Assembly (NCBI GenBank): GCA_036381475.1
Contig: DASVCT010000033.1
Location: 1-44,819, forward strand
DNA: 44,819 nucleotides
Direction of reading: 5' to 3'
From: ZC4RG29 sp036381475
Lineage (GTDB): Bacteria > Bacteroidota > Bacteroidia > Cytophagales > Cyclobacteriaceae
Shown here piece by piece: positions 1-8,263 of this stretch; position 1 is the stretch's first letter; every line of letters begins with the position of its first letter. Made by a program: the position numbers and the translations under genes. The notes under the pieces are model-generated. The model was not told where the DNA came from, searched no databases, and saw only the letters and a program-made list of their open reading frames with translations.

Positions 1-1332
1 GACTTTATGCTCGCCGGCCGGAGCCTGCCTCTTCTGCTTAGTACGTCCGCGCTGTTTGCCACGTGGTTCGGCTCTGAAACCGTGTTTGGCGCTTCATCGG
101 AGTTTCTCGATGGAGGCCTCCTCGCCGTGGTAGAAGATCCTTTCGGGGCATCGCTTTGCCTCTTTCTGTTCGGCGCCCTGTTCGCGCGAAAACTTTACGC
201 GATGAACCTGCTGACACTGGGCGACTTCTTTCGTGTGCGATTCGGGCACCGGACGGAGTTATTCGCCAGTATCTTCCTCGTACCATCGTATTTTGGCTAC
301 GCTGCCGGCCAGCTTGTGGCGTTGGGGCTAATCCTCAATATCATAACCGGCCTGCCCGTGTGGCAAGGGGTCGTCATCAGTGCTTGCGCAGTCACGCTTT
401 ACACTTGCGCGGGGGGCATGTGGGCTATTTCGATAACCGACTTTGTGCAGAGCATTGTAATCGTTGCGGGACTGGTTGTGCTCGCGGTTGTAGTCAACCA
501 AAAAGCTGGCGGGTTCTTGCATGTGATCGGCAGTGCGCCTGCAGATACCTTCAGATTTTATCCTGATGTGACGCCGTCAGGAGTAGCTACTTACCTGGCG
601 GCCTGGTCCGTACTGGGTCTGGGCTCCATACCCTCACAGGATGTTTTTCAGCGCGTCATGGCGTCGGGCTCGGAGCGCGTCGCCGTCCGGTCTTGTTACT
701 ACTCGAGCCTGCTGTATCTGACGGTCGCGATGCTCCCGCTGTTTATCAGCCTTTGCGCCCGCCAGCTCTACCCGGAGGGAACTGCTATGGATACCCAGCT
801 TGTTCTTCCTGCCATGGTGCTCGCCCACACAACCCTACCGATTCAGGTGCTCTTTTTCGGTGCGCTGCTCAGCGCCGTTCTCAGCACGACAAGTTCAGCG
901 CTGCTGGCACCGTCTGCAATCGTTTCCGAAAATATTGTCAGGCCATTGATGAAGGGAAAGATGTCGGACCGCAGTCTGGTATGGTGGACCCGTACGTCTA
1001 TACTCGTGATCGGCGCAGCGTCAGCTACCATGGCTTGTCTCAATTCCAACATCTATGAGCTTGTAGCCGGGTCCTCCATAATGAGCCTCGTTTCCCTGTT
1101 TGTTCCCATGGCTGCAGGCATGTACTGGCGCGGGGCGACATCCACCGGAGCTTTGCTATCCATGGTATGCGGCATCGCTGTTTGGGCGTGGTTTGAGATG
1201 TACCCCATCGGCATACCGTCGCTGATCCCCGGCGTTGTGGCAAGCACGTTGGCTATGCTGGCCGGGTCTGTGATCCCGTACCGTAGAATCGCTAACTTTG
1301 ACGACGATGAAAATAGAACTGCGAAGGCTTAA
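1..1332 (+). CDS. Sodium:solute symporter (SSS family), 5' truncated by window edge
   Basis: Membrane transporter coupling sodium entry to uptake of an organic solute; the substrate cannot be read from the sequence. The reading frame is open to base 1 and begins in the middle of the family's first conserved block (D-F-M-L-A-G-R-S-L-P followed by a G-S-E-T-V-F-G-A-S-S stretch), so roughly 40 N-terminal residues with the first membrane helix lie outside the window. The ATG at 7 is inside that block and is not the real start. About 11 hydrophobic segments follow, for example the A-V-T-L-Y-T-C-A-G-G-M-W region near residue 135, and the protein ends in a charged tail. The stop at 1330-1332 overlaps the start of the OsmC-like gene by 26 bases, so the two are probably translated from one message. 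Confidence 0.9.
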   Translation, partial: DFMLAGRSLPLLLSTSALFATWFGSETVFGASSEFLDGGLLAVVEDPFGASLCLFLFGALFARKLYAMNLLTLGDFFRVRFGHRTELFASIFLVPSYFGYAAGQLVALGLILNIITGLPVWQGVVISACAVTLYTCAGGMWAISITDFVQSIVIVAGLVVLAVVVNQKAGGFLHVIGSAPADTFRFYPDVTPSGVATYLAAWSVLGLGSIPSQDVFQRVMASGSERVAVRSCYYSSLLYLTVAMLPLFISLCARQLYPEGTAMDTQLVLPAMVLAHTTLPIQVLFFGALLSAVLSTTSSALLAPSAIVSENIVRPLMKGKMSDRSLVWWTRTSILVIGAASATMACLNSNIYELVAGSSIMSLVSLFVPMAAGMYWRGATSTGALLSMVCGIAVWAWFEMYPIGIPSLIPGVVASTLAMLAGSVIPYRRIANFDDDENRTAKA

Positions 1333-1726
1333 CGACGCCTTTCACCTTGAAGCCGCCAACGAACACGGCAACACAATACATATCGACGCCTCGCCTGATA
1401 TCGGCGGCCAGCATCTGGGGATGCGACCAATGCAGGCCCTTCTTTCCTCGCTTGGTGCATGCAGCGCCATCGACGTGATCAACATCCTCCGCAAGCAAAG
1501 GCAACCGCTTAACGATATCCATATTACCGTTACCGGCGAGCGCGAAAAGGATGCCGTGCCGGCTCCGTTTGTGAAAGCACACATTCATTTCAAGCTTTAT
1601 GGCGACATCGATCAGGACAAAGCCGAGAAAGCCGTAAGTTTGGCGGTCGAAAAATATTGCTCGGTGGCCGAGACGATGGCGGCTACTACCATTACCCACA
1701 ATTTTGAAATTATACGAGGAAGCTGA
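1307..1726 (+). CDS. OsmC-family protein (YhfA-like)
   Basis: Small cytoplasmic protein of the OsmC/Ohr fold; family members reduce organic hydroperoxides or have undefined thiol roles. Two cysteines sit in the family positions: L-G-A-C-S-A-I-D-V near residue 50 and E-K-Y-C-S-V-A-E-T near residue 112. The sequence around the first Cys, followed by a basic K-Q-R stretch, resembles YhfA-type members more than Ohr. I chose the ATG at 1307 giving M-K-I-E-L-R; a TTG at 1298 would add three residues. It overlaps the symporter end and is followed after 5 bases by metZ, suggesting a symporter-osmC-metZ transcript. A role in sulfur or thiol chemistry is inference from the neighbourhood. Confidence 0.85.
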   Translation: MKIELRRLNDAFHLEAANEHGNTIHIDASPDIGGQHLGMRPMQALLSSLGACSAIDVINILRKQRQPLNDIHITVTGEREKDAVPAPFVKAHIHFKLYGDIDQDKAEKAVSLAVEKYCSVAETMAATTITHNFEIIRGS

Positions 1727-1731
1727 GGCAC

Positions 1732-2928
1732 ATGAAAGATCAAGAGAAATTTGAAACCCGGGCCATACGCGACGGTCAGCAACGAACCCCTTACCGGGAA
1801 CACTCATCGGCGGTGTTCCTGACCTCAAGCTTCGTATTTGATGATGCGGAACAGGCGAGGGCGATGTTTGCCGATGAGATACCGGGTAACATCTATTCCC
1901 GGTTCTCCAATCCAAATACTACAGAGCTCGTCGAAAAGCTTTGTGCCATGGAAGGTACGGAAGATGGTGTGGCAACAGCATCCGGCATGGCCGCGATGTT
2001 TGCCAGTATGGCCGCCCTGCTCCGTACGGGCGACCACGTCGTTGCGTCGCGCTCCCTCTTTGGGTCGACGCACCAGATCCTGAACTCCATTTTCCCGCGC
2101 TTCGGCATCACCCACTCATATGTCGATATCACGGCGCCCATAGATCGCTGGGAGGCCGCCATCAGACCGGAAACGAAAATGCTGTTCGTGGAAACGCCGT
2201 CCAATCCGGCGCTTGACGTCGCCGACCTCGAAGCACTGGGCACGCTTGCGCGCAAGCGCAATCTTATCCTGAACGTCGACAACTGCTTCGCGACGCCTTA
2301 CCTTCAGAATCCGGCCCGGTGGGGTGCACATGTTGTAACCCACTCTGCAACGAAATTTATCGACGGTCAGGGTCGCGTCATAGCCGGCGCCATCCTGGGC
2401 ACGCGCGAGTTGATTCGGGAGGTCCGGACGTTTGCGCGCCATACAGGGCCTTCGTTGTCGCCTTTCAATGCCTGGGTGCTTTCAAAGAGTCTGGAAACGC
2501 TCGCTGTCCGCATGGAACGCCATTGCCAGAATGCGTTGGAGCTTGCCCGCTCGCTGGAAGGTTTTCCCGGCGTGAAGTCGGTGAAGTATCCTCATCTGCC
2601 TTCACACCCGCAGCATGCACTCGCGAAAAAACAGATGAAGCTGGGCGGCGGCCTTGTGGCGTTTGAAGTGGAGGGTGGCGTCGACAGGGGCAGGAATTTT
2701 CTCAATGCGCTCAAGATGGCGTCGCTGACGGCGAACCTTGGCGATACGCGGACGTCGGTTACCCATCCCGCATCGACTACACATTCAAAGCTCAGCGATG
2801 AGGAGCGTGCCGCGGTAGGCATATGCCCCGGAACGATACGGGTTTCGGTAGGGCTCGAAGACATCACCGACATCACCCGTGATATCCAGCAGGCCCTGGA
2901 GGCCTCCGCCAACGTAGCCCGTCAGTAG
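1732..2928 (+). CDS. metZ: O-succinylhomoserine sulfhydrylase (PLP-dependent)
   Basis: PLP enzyme of the Cys/Met metabolism family, predicted to make homocysteine directly from an activated homoserine and sulfide, in the cytoplasm. At 398 residues it has normal family length. The PLP-binding lysine is Lys208 in H-S-A-T-K-F-I-D-G-Q-G-R, and the preceding V-D-N-C-F-A-T-P-Y block is typical. The F-I-D-G-Q-G-R motif after the lysine favours MetZ over cystathionine gamma-synthase or gamma-lyase, though substrate (succinyl or acetyl homoserine) is not proven by sequence. It starts 5 bp after the OsmC-like gene. Its 3' end overlaps the converging rhodanese gene by 7 bases, with no room for a terminator between them. 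Confidence 0.9.
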   Translation: MKDQEKFETRAIRDGQQRTPYREHSSAVFLTSSFVFDDAEQARAMFADEIPGNIYSRFSNPNTTELVEKLCAMEGTEDGVATASGMAAMFASMAALLRTGDHVVASRSLFGSTHQILNSIFPRFGITHSYVDITAPIDRWEAAIRPETKMLFVETPSNPALDVADLEALGTLARKRNLILNVDNCFATPYLQNPARWGAHVVTHSATKFIDGQGRVIAGAILGTRELIREVRTFARHTGPSLSPFNAWVLSKSLETLAVRMERHCQNALELARSLEGFPGVKSVKYPHLPSHPQHALAKKQMKLGGGLVAFEVEGGVDRGRNFLNALKMASLTANLGDTRTSVTHPASTTHSKLSDEERAAVGICPGTIRVSVGLEDITDITRDIQQALEASANVARQ

Positions 2929-3239
2929 GTTTCCATGTCGGGATCGATTTCCCGCGCCCACTCCATGATGCCGCCCTGCAGGTTGTACAGGTTGTCGAAC
3001 TTGTGGTTCCGCTCCAGCCAGTGGATGGCGTCGGCACTTCGCCGGCCGGTTCTGCAATACACGATCACCTGCTTGTCGCGCGATATGCGGTCGACGTTTG
3101 CAGGAATGTTTCCCAGGGGAATCAATTCACCTTCGAGGTTACAGATGTCGTATTCGTGTGGTTCACGTACATCGATCAACTGGAAGTCGGCACCCGAGTC
3201 TTTCAATTCCTTGAGTTCTTCAACCGTTATTTCTTTCAT
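2922..3239 (-). CDS. Rhodanese-like domain protein
   Basis: Single-domain rhodanese of 105 residues, expected to carry sulfur as a persulfide on its active-site cysteine. The catalytic loop reads Y-C-R-T-G-R-R-S, matching the C-x-x-G-x-R pattern of sulfurtransferases, and the N-terminal L-I-D-V-R-E-P-H-E-Y is the conserved CH2A motif. I chose the ATG at 3239 (M-K-E-I-T-V-E-E-L), the start usual for this family; the frame extends eight residues upstream to 3263 without support. It converges on metZ with a 7-base overlap. A link to sulfur supply for MetZ is plausible but inferred only from position. Confidence 0.88.
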   Translation of the reverse strand: MKEITVEELKELKDSGADFQLIDVREPHEYDICNLEGELIPLGNIPANVDRISRDKQVIVYCRTGRRSADAIHWLERNHKFDNLYNLQGGIMEWAREIDPDMETY

Positions 3240-3380
3240 GCTGTCGTCGGTTAAGGGGTACAAAGATTTATTATTCCCGCGACTTTTGAAAATGGCAGGA
3301 CTTACACACTAAACATATGAGCACTCATCGCGTCCCGCTATCACGTGGAGATTGAAGTGACCGCCATTCGCGGATGACGC

Positions 3381-4577
3381 TCACAGTCGCTTGCGCGCCA
3401 GTTCAGATACGGTCAGGCCGATCGAAAGGGAGGAAGTTGCTGCCGGAGAAGGAGCATTGCATACATTGATGACACGGGGTTCTTCGACGATCATGAAATC
3501 GTCGACCAGGCCTCCCGTGCGGTCGCATGCCTGAGCGCGTACCCCTGCACCACCTTCGACCAGGTCGCTTTCGCGAACTTCAGGAACCATTTTTTGCAAT
3601 GCCCGGGTAAAGGCCGCCTTCGAGAAGGAACGGTACATCTCGCCGAGCCCAGTCCGCCAGTATTTTGCTGCCACTTTTCTGAACCCTGGCCATGCCAGGG
3701 TCTCGCCGAGTTCAGCCAGATTGATGTCGGACTTGCGGTATCCTTCCCGGCTGAAGGCGAGCACTGCATTGGGGCCGGCCTCGACACCACCTCGCGCCAT
3801 CCGGGTGAAGTGGACCCCGAGAAAGGGAAATGCCGGGTCAGGCACCGGATAGATAAGAGTCCTTACGAGATACTCCTTTTCCTTCCTGAGCTTGTAATAT
3901 TCGCCCCGGAATGGGACGATTTTTACGTTTATGTTCTTTGATGTAAGCCGTGCGATCTTGTCGGAGTACAGGCCCGCGCAGTTGATCACAAGCTTCGCGT
4001 CATAGGTCTTGTTTTGTGTCGACACATGGGCGAGGCTTTGATTGATTTGAATACGGCTAACCTTTTCGCCCAGGAATATGCTTCCCCCTGAGTCCCGGAA
4101 TACGTCCGCGTACTTCTGCGCGACGATACGAAAGTCGACAATACCCGTTTGTGGCACGAATATCCCACTGATGCCGGCGGCATGGGGTTCATACTCACGG
4201 ATCTGCTCCGGAGTAAGGAGGGTAAGCGACTTGAGTCCGTTCTGCAAACCCCGCTCATAGAGGGTTTGAAGCATGGGCAGTTCCCGCTCCTCGGTGGCGA
4301 TGATAATCTTGCCACAAAGGTCGTATGGTATGTTATGGCGCTGACAAAAGTCGATCAGCAGGTCATATCCCCGGGTACAGTTAAGGGCTTTGAGGCTTCC
4401 CGGCTTATAGTACAGGCCCGAGTGGATGACACCGCTGTTGTTGCCCGTCTGATGGAGGGCAACGCGATCTTCCTTTTCAACGATAGCGACTTTGAGCGAT
4501 GGATTTCCTGACAGCAATTGCAAGCCTGTGGCCAGTCCAACGACGCCGCCACCCACAATAAGCACATCGTACTGCAT
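3381..4577 (-). CDS. lhgO: L-2-hydroxyglutarate oxidase
   Basis: FAD-dependent oxidoreductase of the DAO family, predicted to oxidise L-2-hydroxyglutarate to 2-oxoglutarate and pass electrons to the membrane quinone pool. The start at 4577 gives M-Q-Y-D-V-L-I-V-G-G-G-V-V-G-L-A-T-G, which puts the dinucleotide-binding motif at residues 3-15 and a total length of 398, normal for LhgO. The frame is open further to 4694, but that extension (about 39 residues) has no family match and would cover the divergent promoter region. Family landmarks include H-Q-T-G-N-N-S-G-V-I-H-S-G and the C-terminal G-A-G-V-R-A-Q-A block. It is divergent from the YfiR-like gene with about 200 bp between starts. Confidence 0.92.
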   Translation of the reverse strand: MQYDVLIVGGGVVGLATGLQLLSGNPSLKVAIVEKEDRVALHQTGNNSGVIHSGLYYKPGSLKALNCTRGYDLLIDFCQRHNIPYDLCGKIIIATEERELPMLQTLYERGLQNGLKSLTLLTPEQIREYEPHAAGISGIFVPQTGIVDFRIVAQKYADVFRDSGGSIFLGEKVSRIQINQSLAHVSTQNKTYDAKLVINCAGLYSDKIARLTSKNINVKIVPFRGEYYKLRKEKEYLVRTLIYPVPDPAFPFLGVHFTRMARGGVEAGPNAVLAFSREGYRKSDINLAELGETLAWPGFRKVAAKYWRTGLGEMYRSFSKAAFTRALQKMVPEVRESDLVEGGAGVRAQACDRTGGLVDDFMIVEEPRVINVCNAPSPAATSSLSIGLTVSELARKRL

Positions 4578-4781
4578 GCGAAGGAAAATTTCGCCGAAGC
4601 TATCATAAAAAAAGCATTCGCCAAAAAACACTGCATTGACAGCGATTTTCCGCCTCTTTAAAATTTTTCCTACTTCGGCAACTTTTGCAGCCATGTGAGA
4701 AATCCTGCAGGAATTACACTTTTTGGGAGGCAGCGAATCATAATTTTGAATGCTTTTGAACTACACTGCACCGTCTTTCGA

Positions 4782-5282
4782 ATGAAGAAGGTCGCCTTTT
4801 TGATACTATTTTTTTCATTGGTCACCTCAGGCTATTCCCAGAACGACAAGCTCAAGGCGGTTGTCCTGTACAGTTTCACGCGCTATGTGCTCTGGCCGGA
4901 GTCTGTGGCTACGGGCGATTTTGAGATCAAGATCCTCGGTGCGTCGAGCCTGGAAGATGAGTTGAAGGTCATGGCGCAGTCGAAGAAGGTCGGGAACCGC
5001 AGCATCAAGGTGACGACAGTGGAGAACACCGACGACATCGGGACCTGTCATATCCTGGTGATCCCCTTGGCACAATCAGGACGACTCGAAGAAATACTGG
5101 GATTCCTGGGCAATCGCCCCGTGCTGGTCGTAACCGAGCAACCCGGACTTGGCGAGCGGGGCAGCGACATCAACTTTGTGAGTCGTGACGGCAGACTCGC
5201 CTTTGAGCTGAACCAGGTCTCGGTCAACAAACGAAAATTGAAAGTATCTACAGAGCTCACGCGACTGGCCATTCTCATTTAG
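4782..5282 (+). CDS. YfiR/DUF4154-family secreted protein
   Basis: Predicted periplasmic protein of 166 residues, with a signal peptide of about 19 residues (M-K-K-V-A-F-L-I-L-F-F-S-L-V-T-S-G-Y-S). The frame extends up to 4695, but only the ATG at 4782 places the signal peptide at the N-terminus. The mature part begins K-A-V-V-L-Y-S-F-T-R-Y-V-L-W-P, the hallmark opening of YfiR-like proteins, and shows the S-R-D-G-R-L-A-F-E-L-N and T-E-L-T-R-L-A blocks near the end. In Pseudomonas, YfiR is a periplasmic partner of the membrane diguanylate cyclase YfiN. Here the partner is likely the sensor that starts 4 bases downstream, so this is probably the periplasmic input of a two-gene sensory unit. 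That last step is inference. Confidence 0.85.
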   Translation: MKKVAFLILFFSLVTSGYSQNDKLKAVVLYSFTRYVLWPESVATGDFEIKILGASSLEDELKVMAQSKKVGNRSIKVTTVENTDDIGTCHILVIPLAQSGRLEEILGFLGNRPVLVVTEQPGLGERGSDINFVSRDGRLAFELNQVSVNKRKLKVSTELTRLAILI

Positions 5283-5286
5283 ATCT

Positions 5287-7227
5287 ATGGAAAAGAAGAA
5301 ATTGAAATCACGCATACGCCTGACCATTGGCAACAAGATATTGGCAGGCTTCTCAGCGCTGATGATCCTGTACATCGTTAACGTCGCCATCATCTTCTTC
5401 ACACGAAATACTATCCAGGAAGTGGTGACGCATTCTTCCGATACCATACGCCCGTCACAGAACGCGATCAATGACTTCATTCTCCTGGTCACCCGGTCCA
5501 AAATGCTGGCCACAAACTGGGTCTACCTGCAAAGCAACGAGGAAGACAAACAGTCTTTGCGAAATCTTCGGAACAACGAATATCCCCAGCTTGCGGCAAT
5601 GGTACGAGACCTCATGCCTAAGTGGGAAAGCGACAGCCAGCGGCTGTTAATGGATACGGTGTTCGTCAAGTTTGACGCGGTGCTGAAGGTCCAGGAAGAA
5701 GGCATCATGAAGCAACTCGTTTCGTTCGACAACTATGAAGATCCCGTTACCAAGCTTCTGGCGGAAGACGTGGTGGCGAACCAGATCATACCCCAATCGA
5801 ACGAGATCATAGAGATGCTTACCCGCATCGCAACGATGCAGAATGCCGTGACGGCCGAGTCGGATGCAGCGTTGATCCGCTCCGTCCGTAGCCTCGGAAA
5901 CGTTACATGGATACTGGCGGGTGTCTTTATCGGGCTTGGTATGCTCAGTGCGTTCCTGCTAATGCGATCCATCACCGTACCGGTTAACTTCCTGAAAAAT
6001 ATTGTCGTCAAACTGGGACGCGGCGAACTTGTAGAGGAAAAGCGAAAGAATTTCAGCAATGACGAGATCGGCGAAATGGCGGTTGCCATGGACAACCTGG
6101 TCAATGGACTCAAGCAGACTACAACCTTTGCCGAGAACATCGGAAAGGGAAACTACAAGTCCGAGTTCCGCCCGTTAAGCGAACACGACGTCCTGGGCAA
6201 CGCGCTGCTCAACATGAGAGAGAACCTCGCCAAAGTGGCCGAGGAAGACAAGCAGCGGAACTGGGCCACGGAAGGTATGGCACGCTTCGGCGAAATCCTC
6301 CGGACCAACAACAACGACCTGGTGAAGCTGGCCGACGAAATCATCCGCAACCTGGTGAAGTATCTCGATGCAAACCAGGGGGCGATATATATTATCGACG
6401 ATGTCGATGCGGAGGTGGAACCTACCATGTCGATGAAGGCATGTTACGCATGGGACAAAAAGAAATTCCTGGATCACCAGATCCACCGGGGTGAAGGCCT
6501 CGCAGGTCAGGCCTGGCAGGAAGGCGACATTGTTTACCTCACGGAAGTACCGGATAACTATATCCGCATTGTATCCGGACTAGGCGATGCCAACCCGACC
6601 AGCATTCTCATCGTGCCGCTAAAGGTAAACGACGACATCTTTGGTGTTGTCGAGATCGCAAGCTTCGCCGTTTTCAGGGACTTCGAAATAGAGTTCGTTA
6701 AAAAAGTTGCGGAAAGCATCGCGTCGACGATCTCTTCTGTGAAAGTGAATGCCCGTACGCAGCGTCTCCTGGAAGAATCCCAGGAAATGACGGAGCAAAT
6801 GCGGGCACAGGAAGAAGAGATGCGCCAGAACATGGAAGAGTTGCAGGCAACGCAGGAAGAGATGCAGCGCAGTCAGGCCGAGACCGAGAGTACGATGACG
6901 GCGATCAATGCCTCCATGGCGGTTGCCGAATACGATACCGATGGAAAAATCACCAAGATCAACGCGAACTACCTCGAGATGATGGGATACAACCAGGACG
7001 AAGTGCTCGGGGAGCATCAGCGCATCTTTGCTACGAAGGAGGAAAAGTTGAGCGAAGAATTCCGTCAGTTCTGGAAGGACTTGTCCGGCGGTATTTCAAA
7101 GACCGGTGTCTTTATCCGGATGACCAAGCGTGGAGAACCGATCCACTTGAGGTCGAGCTTTTCGCCTATCCTGAACCGTTCCGGCGAAGTCGTGAAGATC
7201 ATGGAAATCGCTTACCAGGTGAGTTAG
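5287..7227 (+). CDS. Membrane sensor: periplasmic domain, HAMP, GAF, coiled coil, PAS; no output domain
   Basis: 646-residue inner-membrane sensor. Order seen: a basic N-terminus, TM1 about residues 18-39, a helical periplasmic domain of about 165 residues, TM2 about 207-228, HAMP and a HAMP-like second segment about 229-320, GAF about 345-495, a strongly heptadic coiled coil rich in E-E-E-M-R-Q-N-M-E-E-L, and a terminal PAS domain about 540-646. The protein ends with PAS; there is no histidine kinase, GGDEF, EAL or methyl-accepting signalling tip. It starts 4 bp after the YfiR-like gene and is closed by a strong terminator, so these two genes form a complete unit. Output must come from a partner protein, or the HAMP-coiled coil itself is the signal. 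A paralogue lies at 28212-30263. Ligand unknown. Confidence 0.88.
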   Translation: MEKKKLKSRIRLTIGNKILAGFSALMILYIVNVAIIFFTRNTIQEVVTHSSDTIRPSQNAINDFILLVTRSKMLATNWVYLQSNEEDKQSLRNLRNNEYPQLAAMVRDLMPKWESDSQRLLMDTVFVKFDAVLKVQEEGIMKQLVSFDNYEDPVTKLLAEDVVANQIIPQSNEIIEMLTRIATMQNAVTAESDAALIRSVRSLGNVTWILAGVFIGLGMLSAFLLMRSITVPVNFLKNIVVKLGRGELVEEKRKNFSNDEIGEMAVAMDNLVNGLKQTTTFAENIGKGNYKSEFRPLSEHDVLGNALLNMRENLAKVAEEDKQRNWATEGMARFGEILRTNNNDLVKLADEIIRNLVKYLDANQGAIYIIDDVDAEVEPTMSMKACYAWDKKKFLDHQIHRGEGLAGQAWQEGDIVYLTEVPDNYIRIVSGLGDANPTSILIVPLKVNDDIFGVVEIASFAVFRDFEIEFVKKVAESIASTISSVKVNARTQRLLEESQEMTEQMRAQEEEMRQNMEELQATQEEMQRSQAETESTMTAINASMAVAEYDTDGKITKINANYLEMMGYNQDEVLGEHQRIFATKEEKLSEEFRQFWKDLSGGISKTGVFIRMTKRGEPIHLRSSFSPILNRSGEVVKIMEIAYQVS

Positions 7228-7283
7228 GGTTCCGCCTGGCAGAAAGGACCCGTTAGCGGATATCTGAAAATTAAACTACAAGC

Positions 7284-7312
7284 AAAAAAGCCCCGCGTCT
7301 CGGGGCTTTTTT
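7284..7312 (+). terminator. Intrinsic terminator after the yfiR-sensor unit
   Basis: Perfect 12 bp stem, with arms AAAAAAGCCCCG and CGGGGCTTTTTT, and a 5-base loop, CGTCT. It lies 57 bases past the sensor stop. The A-run/T-run symmetry means it could also stop transcription coming from the right, although the converging msrA message ends at 7407 before reaching it. Confidence 0.9.
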
Positions 7313-7406
7313 GTTACCTAAACCTAAACCTATGAGAAGAATTACTCTACTCTTGGTTTAGAAAACGAATAGCCGGCCCATAGGTTACGTGCGGCCGAAA
7401 ATTTTT

Positions 7407-8072
7407 TTATTTCATTGTTGCTTTCGCCGGCTTTAGTTTGTTGGCGAACACTTTTCTGAATTTTTCCAGCTTCGGTTGTATAACAAATGTGCAGTAAGGC
7501 GCGTTACTGTTCAGGGCGTAGTAGTTTTGGTGATAATCCTCTGCTGGATAAAACGCCTTGAAGGGTACGATCTCCGTTACTACGGGATTGTTGTACACGT
7601 TCTCTTCGTTGAGTTTCTGTTTGTAATACTCCGCGCGCTTTCTTTGCTCGTCGTTGTGGTAAAAGATTACTGACCGGTACTGGGTGCCCACGTCGTTGCC
7701 CTGGCGGTTGAGGGTTGTAGGGTCATGCGTGTGCCAGAAGATCTCGAGCAATTCGTCGTAGCTGATCACCGACGGATCATAGGTGAGTTGAACCACTTCC
7801 GCGTGGCCGGTGGTGCCGGTACATACCTGTTTATAGGTAGGGTTTTCAACCGTACCGCCCGAATAGCCCGACTGCACTTTCAGGACACCTTTCACATCAA
7901 GGAAGATCGCTTCCGAACACCAGAAGCATCCGGAGCCGAAGGTAGCAAGCTGGCTGCCCTCCGGGATGGGTTGATTGGACATAGCGTTTACCGAAGTTTG
8001 ATTTTTCCGCTGACCGCAGGAGCTGCCGAAAAAAAGCAGGACCAGCGCGACGGATGCAAAAGAGTATTTCAT
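7407..8072 (-). CDS. msrA: Peptide-methionine (S)-S-oxide reductase, lipoprotein form
   Basis: Repairs oxidised methionine (S-sulfoxide) in proteins. The catalytic motif G-C-F-W-C lies near residue 49, and the downstream H-T-H-D-P-T-T-L-N-R-Q-G-N-D-V-G-T-Q-Y block is the MsrA substrate site. The N-terminus is a lipoprotein signal (V-L-L-F-F-G-S-S-C, Cys19), so this copy is expected to be anchored in an envelope membrane and act on envelope proteins. A cysteine near residue 196 (A-P-Y-C-T-F) could be the resolving cysteine. At 221 residues the length fits MsrA plus a signal and linker. No MsrB is fused or adjacent. It stands alone, with a repeat-bearing gap upstream. Confidence 0.93.
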   Translation of the reverse strand: MKYSFASVALVLLFFGSSCGQRKNQTSVNAMSNQPIPEGSQLATFGSGCFWCSEAIFLDVKGVLKVQSGYSGGTVENPTYKQVCTGTTGHAEVVQLTYDPSVISYDELLEIFWHTHDPTTLNRQGNDVGTQYRSVIFYHNDEQRKRAEYYKQKLNEENVYNNPVVTEIVPFKAFYPAEDYHQNYYALNSNAPYCTFVIQPKLEKFRKVFANKLKPAKATMK

Positions 8073-8138
8073 ACCCCTAAGGTAGTATCTGAAAGGTAAA
8101 CCGCTGTGGGGGGAAAAAGGTTTTGACTTGCAATTTAC

Positions 8139-8251
8139 GATCTACGATTTTGGATCTACGATTTAACCGCCTCGGAAGAGGGTTTTGGGGTTTAAATCAA
8201 AATGTCGTCACGAAGCGAAAACTATAATCTGTGGCCGCTGAATCGTAGATC
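8139..8251. repeat. GATCTACGATT direct and inverted repeats
   Basis: GATCTACGATTT occurs at 8139-8150 and 8153-8164, and its reverse complement AATCGTAGATC at 8241-8251, followed by GATCGCAGATCGCAG. The copies can pair across a 76-90 base loop. They fill most of the gap between msrA and the next minus-strand gene. Confidence 0.75.
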
Positions 8252-8263
8252 GCAGATCGCAGG

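Noticed and set aside
4578..4694. N-terminal extension of LhgO to 4694
   Set aside because: The 39 extra residues precede the FAD motif, match nothing in the family, and cover the shared promoter region with the YfiR-like gene.
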